Assembly: GCF_036241575.1 (NCBI RefSeq)
Contig: NZ_CP108455.1
Location: 4,339,001 to 4,403,000 of the forward strand
Direction: 5' to 3'
Source: Streptomyces sp. NBC_01267
GTDB taxonomy: Bacteria; Actinomycetota; Actinomycetes; Streptomycetales; Streptomycetaceae
DNA length: 64,000 nt
Positions 8,754 to 18,049 of this stretch are shown here, in pieces. Each line of letters starts with the position of its first letter. Within the stretch, counting starts at the first letter, position 1. The position numbers and the translations under genes were made by a program. Under the pieces are notes generated by a model. That model saw only the letters and a program-made list of their open reading frames with translations, was not told the origin of the DNA and did not search any database.

Positions 8754-9326
8754 GTGAACAAGAAGCTTGCGGCCGCACTGTCCGGCGGTGCGGTACTGGT
8801 AGTGGCGTTGTCGGGCTGCAGTGACAGCAGCAACGACAACAAGACGAACGACTGGGCCAAGACGCTCTGCGTTCAGATCGGGCCTCAGCTGGCGAAGATC
8901 AACAAGGCCAACCAGCAGATCACCGCTGTTGCGGCGGACGGCAAGCCCGCGGACATCCAGAAGGCCGACTCGGCCGCGTTCCAGGATCTGTCGGAGGCCG
9001 ACGCGGCCATCGCCGCCGCCCTCAAGAAGACCGGCCCGCCGCCCGGCGACGACGGGAAGACGATCCAGCAGAACGCCATCACCGAGCTGAACGCCAACTC
9101 GAAGGCGTACGCGGACCTGAAGAAGCAGGTCGACGCGCTGGACGTGAAGGACCAGCAGAAGTTCTCCGACGGCCTCAAGGCCATCGGCGAGGACATGAAG
9201 AAGATCAACGAGACGGCGTACAAGAAGCTCTTCTCCGGCGACACCGGTAAGGCGCTGCTCAGCCAGGACGCGTGCAAGGTCGCGACGTCCTCGCCGTCGC
9301 CCACGGTCGCCCCTTCCAAGGCGTAG
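8754..9326 (+). CDS. Secreted lipoprotein of unknown function
   Basis: This is a 190-residue protein with a type II signal peptide: KKLAAALSGGAVLVVALSGC, with the lipidated Cys at about residue 22, then a Ser/Asn/Asp linker. The mature part is strongly helical and rich in Lys, Ala and Asp (two long amphipathic stretches around residues 45-80 and 95-150). It resembles the 'small secreted protein' found after hppA in other streptomycetes. GTG 8754 is preferred because the sequence upstream of it in the same frame has no signal-peptide character. The C-terminus is Ser/Pro/Thr-rich. No catalytic motif was seen. Confidence 0.8.
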   Translation: MNKKLAAALSGGAVLVVALSGCSDSSNDNKTNDWAKTLCVQIGPQLAKINKANQQITAVAADGKPADIQKADSAAFQDLSEADAAIAAALKKTGPPPGDDGKTIQQNAITELNANSKAYADLKKQVDALDVKDQQKFSDGLKAIGEDMKKINETAYKKLFSGDTGKALLSQDACKVATSSPSPTVAPSKA

Positions 9327-9471
9327 CGTCCGCGGCAGACCGAGGCGTAGGGCGCACCGACCAAGGCGTAGCGCCCGCAGTGGAAGTCCCGTCCGGACCG
9401 CAGCGGCCCGGTGTCCCGCGCGGATGCCGGGCCGTGCTGCTGTTGTCAGTGGCGACCGCCACAATGGGCGG

Positions 9472-10977
9472 GTGAGTACGACCAGTCTTCCCGCGCCCGA
9501 CCGTTCGCCCCAGATCCGCGAGGCCCTGCTCGCCGCGGACTTCACCGCCGACGGCCTGCTCGACCTGCTCGGCGCGCCCGCGTATGCCGCGCTGGCCCGC
9601 AGCGAGACGGTGCCCGCCCTGCGCGCCACGCGCGGCCGGACCGCACTGGAGACCCTGGTGCGGCTCTTCCTGCTGCAGCGGCCCGTTCCCGCCGAGCGGG
9701 CCGCCGCGGCGCTGCCCCTGGAGGAGTGCGTCGCCGACGGCTGGGTGGTGCGTGCGGGCGACGACGTGCGGGCGACCGTGGACATCCGGCCGTACGGCGG
9801 TCCCGAGGGCGAGGACTGGTTCATCGTCTCGGATCTGGGCTGCGCGGTCGGCGGCGCGGGCGGTATCGGCAGCCAGGACGAAGGCGTCGTGCTCGGCGTC
9901 GGCGGGGCGTCCACCACACTCGCCGGGATCACTGTCCGTACGCCTGTCGGAAAAGCACTCGATCTCGGTACCGGGTCCGGTATCCAGGCGCTGCACGCCG
10001 CACAGCACGCCACAGAGGTGACCGCCACCGACCTCAATCCCCGGGCGCTCGGCTTCACCCGGCTCACCCTCGCGCTCTCCGGAGCCCCCGCGGCCGATCT
10101 GCGGGAGGGCTCGCTCTTCGCGCCGGTGGCCGGCGAGACGTACGACCTGATCGTCTCCAACCCGCCGTTCGTCATCTCCCCCGGAGCCCGGCTGACCTAC
10201 CGGGACGGCGGAATGGGCGGGGACGATCTCTGCCGCTCGCTCGTCTCCGAGGCGGGCGAGCACCTGAAGCCGGGGGGATACGCGCAGTTCCTCGCCAACT
10301 GGCAGCACGTGGAGGGCGAGGAGTGGCAGGACCGGCTGCGGTCCTGGGTGCCGCGTGGCTGCGACGCGTGGATCGTGCAGCGCGAGGTGCAGGACATCAC
10401 GCAGTACGCCGAACTCTGGCTCCGGGACAGCGGTGACCACCGCACGGACCCGGAGGCGTACGCCGCACGGTACGAGGCGTGGCTGGACGAGTTCGAGTCC
10501 CGCAGGACCAAGGCCGTCGGCTTCGGCTGGATCACGCTGTACAAGTCGGGCTCGGAGCGCCCCTCGATCGTGGTGGAGGAGTGGCCGCACCCGGTCGAGC
10601 AGCCGCTCGCCGAGACCGTACGGGCGCACTTCGAGCGCCGGGACTACCTGCGCGACCACGACGACGCCGCACTGCTCGCCGACCGCTTCGAGCTCGCCGC
10701 CGAGGTGGTGCAGGAGCAGGTCGGGATGCCCGGCGCGGAGGACCCCGAGCATGTGATTCTCCGCCAGAACCGCGGCATGCGGCGGGCGACGAAGGTCGAC
10801 ACGGTCGGCGCGGGCTTCGCGGGCGTCTGTGACGGGACGCTCTCCGCCGGGCAGATCCTGGACGCCATCGCGCAACTGCTCGGTGAGGACCCGGTGCTGC
10901 TCAGGGACCGCACGCCGCAGTCCATCCGGTTGCTGGTGGAGGAGGGCTTCCTGGATCCGGTGGGTCCGTCCACCTGA
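9472..10977 (+). CDS. Class I SAM-dependent methyltransferase (DUF7059/DUF7782 type)
   Basis: This is a 501-residue protein. The N-terminal 150 residues form a helical, probably substrate-recognition, domain. The central Rossmann methyltransferase domain has ALDLGTGSGIQALHAA (SAM-binding motif I, about residue 165) and VSNPPFV (motif IV, about 230). The NPPF signature is that of enzymes methylating amide or exocyclic amino groups (HemK/RsmC/N6-adenine type). A C-terminal domain of about 180 residues follows. It starts at GTG 9472, 12 bases after an in-frame GTG. The substrate is not known; a nucleic acid or protein glutamine is the reasonable expectation from the motif. Confidence 0.85.
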   Translation: MSTTSLPAPDRSPQIREALLAADFTADGLLDLLGAPAYAALARSETVPALRATRGRTALETLVRLFLLQRPVPAERAAAALPLEECVADGWVVRAGDDVRATVDIRPYGGPEGEDWFIVSDLGCAVGGAGGIGSQDEGVVLGVGGASTTLAGITVRTPVGKALDLGTGSGIQALHAAQHATEVTATDLNPRALGFTRLTLALSGAPAADLREGSLFAPVAGETYDLIVSNPPFVISPGARLTYRDGGMGGDDLCRSLVSEAGEHLKPGGYAQFLANWQHVEGEEWQDRLRSWVPRGCDAWIVQREVQDITQYAELWLRDSGDHRTDPEAYAARYEAWLDEFESRRTKAVGFGWITLYKSGSERPSIVVEEWPHPVEQPLAETVRAHFERRDYLRDHDDAALLADRFELAAEVVQEQVGMPGAEDPEHVILRQNRGMRRATKVDTVGAGFAGVCDGTLSAGQILDAIAQLLGEDPVLLRDRTPQSIRLLVEEGFLDPVGPST

Positions 10978-11137
10978 TCCGCGCCGGGCGGGAGCAGAGC
11001 GGAAGACCGGGGTCCGGCGGGGCGTGACGCTGTGCGGAGCACCTGTGTTCACTCGTAGTTCGCACCCGTGTCGCCCCGGGGTGCCAGCCTCACCACCCTG
11101 ACCATCCGGGTCACTCGGGTACGGGGGAGGTACGGAC

Positions 11138-11335
11138 ATGGAGAGCGCGCCCGCGGTCTTCGCCGGAACGACATTCGCACTGTTCGGAGCAGCTCTGCTG
11201 CTGTGGACGGCGGTACGTGTGCTCCATCGCGCGCCGGTCGCGCAAGGGGCGGACCCCACGCGTTCCGCCACGCTGGCCGCGATCTTCGGTGTGGTGTCCC
11301 TCGGCCTCGGGGTGTGGTGCTTCGCCCAGGTCTGA
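11138..11335 (+). CDS. Small two-helix membrane protein
   Basis: This is a 65-residue hypothetical protein. There are two hydrophobic helices, residues 9-27 (GTTFALFGAALLLWTAV) and 45-63 (ATLAAIFGVVSLGLGVWCF), joined by a short polar loop. ATG 11138 is preceded by GGGGGAGG. Similar small ORFs are commonly found just before topA in streptomycetes, but I know of no function. Confidence 0.7.
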   Translation: MESAPAVFAGTTFALFGAALLLWTAVRVLHRAPVAQGADPTRSATLAAIFGVVSLGLGVWCFAQV

Positions 11336-11564
11336 GACGAGCGGCTCCGTACGGCGCCACCGCGGCGGACACGGAGCGTGACCGGGGTCCGGGGAAAGGC
11401 CCGGGGAAGGGCAGTGGGCCGATCCGGGCGGCAGGAATGGCGGTAGTCGGGTTACCGTTCCAGTGGCCGTTGCGGGCTTTCGCCGTTTGACACGGGGGCG
11501 GGATGTACCGTCACACTCCGCAGCGAGCATGACCACCGAGTGCCGACCGGAGAGAAGAGCCACG

Positions 11565-14396
11565 TTGTCCCCGACCAGCGAGACCGCACACGGCGGCCGC
11601 CGACTCGTCATTGTCGAGTCGCCCGCCAAGGCGAAGACGATCAAGGGCTACCTCGGCCCGGGTTACATCGTCGAGGCGAGCGTCGGGCACATCCGCGACC
11701 TCCCGAACGGCGCCGCCGAGGTACCGGACAAGTACACCGGCGAGGTACGCCGCCTCGGGGTGGACGTCGAGAACGACTTCCAGCCCGTCTATGTCGTCAA
11801 CTCGGACAAGAAGGCGCAGGTCAAGAAGCTCAAGGAGCAGCTGGCCGAGTCGACCGAACTTTTCCTCGCAACCGATGAGGACCGCGAGGGCGAAGCCATC
11901 GCGTGGCACCTGCTGGAAGTCCTGAAGCCCAAGGTCCCGGTCCACCGGATGGTCTTCCACGAGATCACCAAGGAAGCGATCCAGGCCGCCGTCGCCAACC
12001 CGCGCGAGCTCAACAAGCGCATGGTCGACGCCCAGGAAACCCGCCGGATCCTCGACCGTCTCTACGGCTACGAGGTCTCACCGGTCCTGTGGAAGAAGGT
12101 CATGCCGCGCCTCTCGGCGGGCCGCGTGCAGTCCGTCGCCACCCGGCTCGTGGTCGAGCGGGAACGCGAGCGCATCGCTTTCCGTTCAGCTGAGTACTGG
12201 GACCTCACCGGTACGTTCTCCACCGGCCGCCAGGGCGATGCCTCCGACCCGTCCACCCTCGTCGCCCGGCTGAACTCGGTGGACGGCCGCCGGGTCGCCC
12301 AGGGCCGCGACTTCAACTCCACGGGGCAGCTCAAGAGCGAGGTCCTGCACCTCGACGAGACCAACGCCCGCGCGCTCGCCGCCGCGCTGGCCGACACGGC
12401 CTTCGCCGTGCGCTCGGTCGAGTCCAAGCCGTACCGCCGCTCCCCGTACGCCCCGTTCCGTACGACGACGCTCCAGCAGGAGGCCAGCCGCAAGCTGGGA
12501 TTCGGTGCGAAGTCGACCATGCAGGTGGCCCAGAAGCTGTACGAGAACGGCTTCATCACCTATATGCGTACGGACTCCACGACGCTCTCCGACACCGCGA
12601 TCAACGCCGCCCGTGCCCAGGTCACGCAGCTGTACGGCAGCGACTACCTGCCGGAGAAGCCGCGTACGTACGCCGGGAAGGTCAAGAACGCGCAGGAGGC
12701 GCACGAGGCGATCCGCCCCTCGGGCGACCGGTTCCGCACGCCTGCCGAGACCGGTCTCTCCGGTGATCAGTTCCGGCTCTACGAGCTGATCTGGAAGCGG
12801 ACCGTCGCCTCCCAGATGAAGGACGCGGTCGGCAACTCCGTCACGGTCAAGATCGCGGGCACCTCCTCCGACAGCCGGGTCGCCGAGTTCTCCGCGTCCG
12901 GCAAGACGATCACCTTCCACGGCTTCATGAAGGCGTACGTCGAAGGCGCGGACGACCCGAACGCCGAGCTCGACGACCGTGAGCGCAGGCTCCCGCAGGT
13001 CACCGAGGGCGACCCGCTCTCCGCCGAGGAGATCACCGCCGACGGCCACTCCACCAAGCCGCCGGCCCGCTACACCGAAGCCTCGCTGGTCAAGGAGCTG
13101 GAAGAGCGCGAGATCGGCCGCCCGTCGACGTACGCGTCGATCATCGGCACGATCCTCGACCGCGGCTACGTCTTCAAGAAGGGCACCGCGCTGGTCCCCT
13201 CCTTCCTCTCCTTCGCCGTGGTCAACCTGCTCGAGAAGCACTTCGGCCGGCTCGTCGACTACGACTTCACCGCCCGGATGGAGGACGACCTCGACCGCAT
13301 CGCGCGGGGCGAGGCCAAGTCCGTGCCGTGGCTGAAGCGTTTCTACTTCGGCGAGGGCGACGCCGGGGCCGGTGCCGCGTCCGAGGCGGGCAACGGCGAC
13401 GGCGACCACCTCGGTGGGCTCAAGGAGCTCGTCACCGACCTGGGCGCCATCGACGCCCGGGAGATCTCGTCGTTCCCGGTCGGCGAGGGCATCGTGCTGC
13501 GCGTCGGCCGGTACGGCCCGTACATCGAGCGCGGTGAGAAGGACTCCGAGAACCACCAGCGCGCGGACGTGCCGGAGGACATGGCGCCCGACGAGCTGAC
13601 CGTCGAGTACGCGGAGGAACTGCTCGCCAAGCCGAGCGGCGACTTCGAACTGGGCACCGACCCGGAGTCCGGTCACCAGATCGTGGCCAAGGACGGCCGG
13701 TACGGCCCGTACGTCACCGAGATCCTGCCCGAGGGCACGCCGAAGACCGGCAAGAACGCGGTCAAGCCGCGGACGGCCTCGCTCTTCAAGTCGATGTCCC
13801 TGGACACGGTCACGCTGGCCGACGCGCTCAAGCTGATGTCCCTGCCCCGTGTGGTCGGCACCGACGCGGAGGGCGTGGAGATCACCGCGCAGAACGGCCG
13901 GTACGGCCCGTACCTGAAGAAGGGCACCGACTCGCGCTCCCTGGAGACCGAGGACCAGCTCTTCGCCATCACGCTCGAAGAGGCACTGGCGATCTACGCC
14001 CAGCCCAAGCAGCGCGGGCGCGCCGCGGCCAAGCCGCCGCTGAAGGAACTGGGCACCGACCCGGTCAGCGAGCGGCCGGTGGTCGTCAAGGACGGGCGCT
14101 TCGGCGCGTACGTCACGGACGGCGAGACCAACGCGACGCTGCGGACCGACGACAGCGTCGAGGAGATCACTCCGGAGCGCGGTTACGAACTGCTCGCGGA
14201 GAAGCGCGCGAAGGGCCCGGCGAAGAAGACCGCCAAGAAGGCAGCGAAGAAGGCTCCGGCGAAGAAGACGGCGGCCAAGAAGACCACGACCGCGAAGAAG
14301 ACCGCGGCGAAGAAGACCACCACGGCCGCGAAGAAGACGACCACGAAGAAGACGGCGGCCAAGAAGACGGCTGCCAAGGCCGCAGCGGACGAGTAG
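11565..14396 (+). CDS. topA: DNA topoisomerase I
   Basis: This is a 943-residue type IA topoisomerase that relaxes negative supercoils. The Toprim domain begins at residue 10 with RRLVIVESPAKAKTI, and the acidic DEDREGEAIAWH follows near 105. The catalytic tyrosine is in FITYMRTDSTTLSD (about residue 330). The C-terminal third carries at least three NGRYGPY-type repeat modules in place of zinc fingers, as in other actinobacterial enzymes. The last 60 residues are a Lys/Ala/Thr-rich tail (repeated KKTAAKK), known in Streptomyces and mycobacteria to increase processivity. A TTG start at 11565 (LSPTSETAHGG) is chosen because conserved sequence begins there; an in-frame ATG at 11529 is less likely. 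Confidence 0.97.
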   Translation: MSPTSETAHGGRRLVIVESPAKAKTIKGYLGPGYIVEASVGHIRDLPNGAAEVPDKYTGEVRRLGVDVENDFQPVYVVNSDKKAQVKKLKEQLAESTELFLATDEDREGEAIAWHLLEVLKPKVPVHRMVFHEITKEAIQAAVANPRELNKRMVDAQETRRILDRLYGYEVSPVLWKKVMPRLSAGRVQSVATRLVVERERERIAFRSAEYWDLTGTFSTGRQGDASDPSTLVARLNSVDGRRVAQGRDFNSTGQLKSEVLHLDETNARALAAALADTAFAVRSVESKPYRRSPYAPFRTTTLQQEASRKLGFGAKSTMQVAQKLYENGFITYMRTDSTTLSDTAINAARAQVTQLYGSDYLPEKPRTYAGKVKNAQEAHEAIRPSGDRFRTPAETGLSGDQFRLYELIWKRTVASQMKDAVGNSVTVKIAGTSSDSRVAEFSASGKTITFHGFMKAYVEGADDPNAELDDRERRLPQVTEGDPLSAEEITADGHSTKPPARYTEASLVKELEEREIGRPSTYASIIGTILDRGYVFKKGTALVPSFLSFAVVNLLEKHFGRLVDYDFTARMEDDLDRIARGEAKSVPWLKRFYFGEGDAGAGAASEAGNGDGDHLGGLKELVTDLGAIDAREISSFPVGEGIVLRVGRYGPYIERGEKDSENHQRADVPEDMAPDELTVEYAEELLAKPSGDFELGTDPESGHQIVAKDGRYGPYVTEILPEGTPKTGKNAVKPRTASLFKSMSLDTVTLADALKLMSLPRVVGTDAEGVEITAQNGRYGPYLKKGTDSRSLETEDQLFAITLEEALAIYAQPKQRGRAAAKPPLKELGTDPVSERPVVVKDGRFGAYVTDGETNATLRTDDSVEEITPERGYELLAEKRAKGPAKKTAKKAAKKAPAKKTAAKKTTTAKKTAAKKTTTAAKKTTTKKTAAKKTAAKAAADE

Positions 14397-14440
14397 ACAC
14401 CCCCGGTCGAATCGGACGAGTAGACACGCCCGGTCGAATC
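14387..14440. repeat. 27-bp tandem duplication spanning the topA stop codon
   Basis: Two 27-bp copies (14387-14413 and 14414-14440) differ at one base. The topA stop TAG lies in the first copy, so the second carries a duplicate of the last codons and stop. The protein product is unaffected. Confidence 0.88.
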
Positions 14441-14615
14441 GGGAGGGTGGCCGGTACGGTGCGCGGGAAATGGGCGCAACGTACCGGCCACTTCGCATAC
14501 GTCCGTTCTGCTGCCGGTCCGGGGCCAGGACCCGCACCGCATGGGCACACAATCGACCCGCCCAAATGTTCGGGGGGCCCGGCGGGGATTTGACCGGTCC
14601 GGATACGCTGGTCGG

Positions 14616-17600
14616 ATGACGCGAGCCGAGCAGCCAACGGTCGTGAGCCCCACCTCCGACGAACTAGCCGCAGACTCACGCGAGCGCGCCGTCCGAGCCT
14701 TGTTGCGCATCCCTCCGCTCCGGCGGCTGTGGAGCGCTCAGCTCGTCGGCAATATCGGCGATGCCCTCGCCCTTCTCGTGCTTCTGCTGCTGTCGTTGCA
14801 GGCGGCGGTCTCGCAAGAATCCTTCGGGGGCGGGTACCGAGGTGCCGCCTTCGCCGTAGCCGCCGTATTCGGCGCGCGGGCCCTTGCCACCTTGCTCTTC
14901 GGGGCCGTACTGCTCGGCCCGGTGGCCGCGCTGACCGCGCCGAACGGGCCCCTCGACCGCCGCTGGACCATGATCTGCGCGGACGGCCTCCGGGTCGCGC
15001 TGCTGATCATCGCCCCGCTGTGGATCAACTGGACCCCGGCCAAGGCGCCCGCTGTCCTGCTGGTCACCGTCTTCGTCGCCGGGGTCGCCGAGCGTTTCTG
15101 GACGGTCGCCAAGGAGAGCGCGGCCCCCGCGCTGCTGCCGTCCCCGCCTCCGGAAGCCGTGGCGGTGCGCCCGCTGCCCGACCACCTCGAAGCGCTGCGC
15201 CGGCTCTCGCTCCGTACGACGTTCCTCGCCGTTCCGGCGGCTGCCGCCGTGCTGCTCGTCGCCACGCTGATCAGCAATCTGCTGGGCACCGGCATCGACT
15301 GGTTCTCGCTGCACCAGGCGGGTCTCGGGTCGTACGTCGCCGCCGGGCTCTTCGCGGCGTCCGTCTCGACGCTGTACTTCCTAGAACTGCCCGACGGCCA
15401 GACGCCCCGCGCCCGTTCCCCGCTGGAGGGGCTGCGCCGCCCGTCCAACGGAGCCGGCCCCGACAAGGGCCGTACCGGCGCGATCCCGCTGCTCGTCCTG
15501 GCTGCCGCCGCCGTGGCCGGAGCCATCGCGTCCGCCGCGGCCGTGGCCGTCCTGGACGCCATCGACCTGGGCGGCGGCCCGGTGGCGTTCGCGCTGCTCG
15601 TTCTCGCGCTGACCGGGGGCACGGTCATCGGTATCCGTACCGCGCCCAGGACCCTGCCCGGCTTCTCCCGCCGTCGGCTGCTCGCGCTGGCGATCACCCT
15701 GACGGGCGTGGCGCTGCTGGTGATGGGCCTGGTCCCGGACACCGCGACGGTGGTGCTGATCGCGACGCTGGCCGGCTGGTCCGCCGGTGTCGCCGCGAAC
15801 ATCGCGCACACCCTCGTCGACCAGGAGACCGAGGAGGCCCGGCGGACACGTATCGCCGAGCATCTGCAGGCGGTCGTACGGGTCGCTGTCGCCCTCGGCG
15901 CGATCGTGGCCCCGCTGGTCGCCGCGGCGATCGGCCCGCACCACCTCGCGAACGGGCAGTTCGTCTTCGCGCACGGCGGCGCCGCCTTCACGCTGATGCT
16001 GGTCGGCGCGCTGCTGCTGCCGGTGGCCGCGCTGGTCCTGGCCAAGGCCGACGACCGTTCGGGCGTACCGCTCCGCAGCGATCTGCGCGATGCGCTGCGC
16101 GGCGGCGCCGACCCGGCGCAGTCCCCGTCGGAGACCGGTTTCTTCCTCGCCCTGGAGGGCGGCGACGGCGCCGGGAAGTCCACCCAGGTGGAGGCGCTCG
16201 CCGAGTGGATCCGCGCCAAGGGCCACGAGGTCGTCGTCACCCGCGAACCGGGCGCGACGCCGGTCGGCAAGCGGCTGCGGTCGATCCTGCTGGACGTCTC
16301 GTCGGCCGGTCTCTCCAACCGCGCGGAAGCGCTGCTGTACGCGGCCGACCGCGCCGAGCACATCGATTCGGTCGTACGCCCCGCCCTGGAGCGCGGCGCG
16401 ATCGTCATCTCCGACCGCTACATCGACTCGTCGGTGGCCTACCAGGGGGCGGGGCGCGAGCTGTCGCCGACCGAGATCGGCCGTATCTCCCGCTGGGCGA
16501 CGGACGGACTCGTACCGCATCTGACGGTGCTGCTCGACGTCTCCCCGGAGGCCGCGCGCGAGCGCTTCACCGAGGCGCCGGACCGGCTGGAGTCGGAGCC
16601 CGCCGAGTTCCACCAGCGGGTACGGGCCGGGTTCCTGACGCTGGCTTCGGCCGATCCCGGGCGCTACCTCGTGGTGGACGGGGCGCAGGAACCGGAGGCG
16701 ATCACCACCGTCGTACGCCACCGGCTCGACCAGCTGCTGCCGCTCTCCGAGGCCGAGATCAAGGCACAGGAAGAGGCGCGGAGGGCCGCTGCTGAGGAAG
16801 CCCGCAGGAAGGCCGAGGAGGAAGCGGCCCGCAAGGCGGAGGAGGAGCGCCTGGAGCGCGAGCGCCAGGCACAGCTCGCGAAGCTGCGCGCCGAGGAGGA
16901 GGAGCGCAAGCGCCGCGAACTCGAAGAGGCGAAGCGGCGCGAGGCGGAGCGCCAGGCGGAGGAAGCCCGCAGGCAGGCCGAGGAGGCCAGGCGTCTCGCC
17001 GAGGAGGAGAGGCTCCGCCGCGAGGCCGAGGAGCAGGTGCGGGAGCAGGAGCAGGAGCGCCTGCGCCGGCAGAAGGAGGAGCAGGCCCGGCTGCGGGCCG
17101 AGGCCGAGGAGCGCCGCAAGGAGAAGCAGCGCCTGGCCGAGGAAGCGCTGCTGAGGGCCGAGGAGGCGCGCCGTCAGGCCGAGGCGGAGGCCGCCGAAGC
17201 CGCGGCTGCCGAAGCGACCGCCGCGGACAACGAGACGACGGTGGAGACACCGGTCGTGGGCGCGAACGACGTGACGCAGCCGGTCGCCGCCATGCCCTCC
17301 ACGCCGTCGCGTGCGGAGCCGTCGCGTCCGGACTCCGAGGAGACGACGGTGATCCCGAAGATCGAGGAGCACCCGGCCCCCCGGAAGCCGAAGGACGCCG
17401 ACGGCCCGAGGGACTCGGGCGATCCGCGAGGAGCGCAGCGGCACTCGGACGCGGACGAGACCACGGTGATCCCCAAGTTCGCGGAGGCCACGGAGCCGCC
17501 GAGGCCGGTACGGGGCGCCACCCCGGCGGACCGGGTACCGCCCGGCTACTTCCGGGACGAGCCGCGGCAGGCGCCCCCGGAGAACGCGAACGAGCGCACC

Positions 17601-17759
17601 CGGGAGCTGCCGCAGTTCGACCCGGAGCGCCCGCGCCGCCGTTCGGACTGGGCGGAGGAGACCCCGCTGGACGACCTGCCGTCGCTGGCGGACGAACTGC
17701 TGGGCACGGACCACGACGACGAGCGCGACAACAGGGGCCGGGGCAGAGGCCGGCGCTGA
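14616..17759 (+). CDS. tmk: MFS-like membrane domain fused to thymidylate kinase, with long coiled coil
   Basis: This is a 1047-residue three-part protein. Residues 25-485 are polytopic, with about a dozen hydrophobic helices, and resemble a major facilitator fold. Residues 505-712 are a complete dTMP kinase: P-loop EGGDGAGKST near 515, TREPGATPVGKRLR, and the DR-Y motif SDRYIDSSVAYQGAGRE; it phosphorylates dTMP to dTDP. Residues 712-865 are an almost uninterrupted Glu/Arg/Ala/Lys coiled coil, followed by a disordered tail with two ETTVIPK repeats. Stand-alone Tmk is about 210 residues. The fusion is known in streptomycetes (SCO3542 family). ATG 14616 is chosen because conserved sequence starts there. 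holB follows, a functional neighbour seen in many bacteria. Confidence 0.93.
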   Translation: MTRAEQPTVVSPTSDELAADSRERAVRALLRIPPLRRLWSAQLVGNIGDALALLVLLLLSLQAAVSQESFGGGYRGAAFAVAAVFGARALATLLFGAVLLGPVAALTAPNGPLDRRWTMICADGLRVALLIIAPLWINWTPAKAPAVLLVTVFVAGVAERFWTVAKESAAPALLPSPPPEAVAVRPLPDHLEALRRLSLRTTFLAVPAAAAVLLVATLISNLLGTGIDWFSLHQAGLGSYVAAGLFAASVSTLYFLELPDGQTPRARSPLEGLRRPSNGAGPDKGRTGAIPLLVLAAAAVAGAIASAAAVAVLDAIDLGGGPVAFALLVLALTGGTVIGIRTAPRTLPGFSRRRLLALAITLTGVALLVMGLVPDTATVVLIATLAGWSAGVAANIAHTLVDQETEEARRTRIAEHLQAVVRVAVALGAIVAPLVAAAIGPHHLANGQFVFAHGGAAFTLMLVGALLLPVAALVLAKADDRSGVPLRSDLRDALRGGADPAQSPSETGFFLALEGGDGAGKSTQVEALAEWIRAKGHEVVVTREPGATPVGKRLRSILLDVSSAGLSNRAEALLYAADRAEHIDSVVRPALERGAIVISDRYIDSSVAYQGAGRELSPTEIGRISRWATDGLVPHLTVLLDVSPEAARERFTEAPDRLESEPAEFHQRVRAGFLTLASADPGRYLVVDGAQEPEAITTVVRHRLDQLLPLSEAEIKAQEEARRAAAEEARRKAEEEAARKAEEERLERERQAQLAKLRAEEEERKRRELEEAKRREAERQAEEARRQAEEARRLAEEERLRREAEEQVREQEQERLRRQKEEQARLRAEAEERRKEKQRLAEEALLRAEEARRQAEAEAAEAAAAEATAADNETTVETPVVGANDVTQPVAAMPSTPSRAEPSRPDSEETTVIPKIEEHPAPRKPKDADGPRDSGDPRGAQRHSDADETTVIPKFAEATEPPRPVRGATPADRVPPGYFRDEPRQAPPENANERTRELPQFDPERPRRRSDWAEETPLDDLPSLADELLGTDHDDERDNRGRGRGRR

Positions 17760-17770
17760 CACCGCACGGG

Positions 17771-17804
17771 AAGGCCGGGGGCCGGGGCATCGGTCCCCGG
17801 CCTT
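17771..17804 (+). terminator. GC-rich hairpin after tmk
   Basis: AAGGCCGGGG (17771-17780) pairs with CCCCGGCCTT (17795-17804) around a 14-base loop; flanking bases can extend the structure. There is no T-tract, as is usual for streptomycete terminators. Confidence 0.6.
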
Positions 17805-17968
17805 CGGCCTTCCCGGCGCTGCAGGGCCTCGCGTCGGGCGTACGGCCGGACGCGCGGCCGCGTTGTCGGACCCCTGCGCCACAATGGATCCCGCACAGGA
17901 AGAACCGGCGCCGGGCGGACGGGTGCGACGACGCGCACCCGCCTGTCCGCACCGGTATCCGCACACTG

Positions 17969-17977
17969 TTGTCCACA
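17969..17977 (+). promoter_or_regulatory. DnaA-box-like sequence upstream of holB
   Basis: TTGTCCACA is an exact match to the DnaA box preferred in Streptomyces. It ends one base before a 34-bp palindrome and 72 bases before the holB start. A single box is weak evidence; its position before a replication gene is what makes it notable. Confidence 0.45.
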
Positions 17978-17978
17978 C

Positions 17979-18012
17979 ACAGGTATCCACATACCGGTAT
18001 GTGGATACCTGT
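17979..18012. promoter_or_regulatory. 34-bp perfect palindrome in the holB leader
   Basis: Two 17-base arms (ACAGGTATCCACATACC and its reverse complement) meet without a spacer. A partial extra copy of the GGTATCC core occurs at 17953-17959 and TGTATCCG follows the palindrome. It sits 37 bases before the holB start codon, so it would be in the promoter or 5' leader. It could be an operator for a dimeric regulator, or a cruciform or RNA hairpin. Confidence 0.7.
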
Positions 18013-18049
18013 ATCCGCACCCGCACGACCGCACCGAAGGGGCGACCAC

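Noticed and set aside
6146..8860. 904-codon open frame antisense to hppA
   Set aside because: It is the GC-bias shadow of hppA: no domain, no ribosome binding site, and Asp/Gly/Arg/His-rich composition typical of antisense frames.
11487..11511. Sigma-70-like promoter before topA (TTGACA and TACCGT)
   Set aside because: The spacing is 13 bases, too short for a normal promoter; not listed as a feature.
15381..18026. 881-codon open frame antisense to tmk
   Set aside because: It mirrors the tmk gene's coiled coil and membrane segments and has no recognisable fold.
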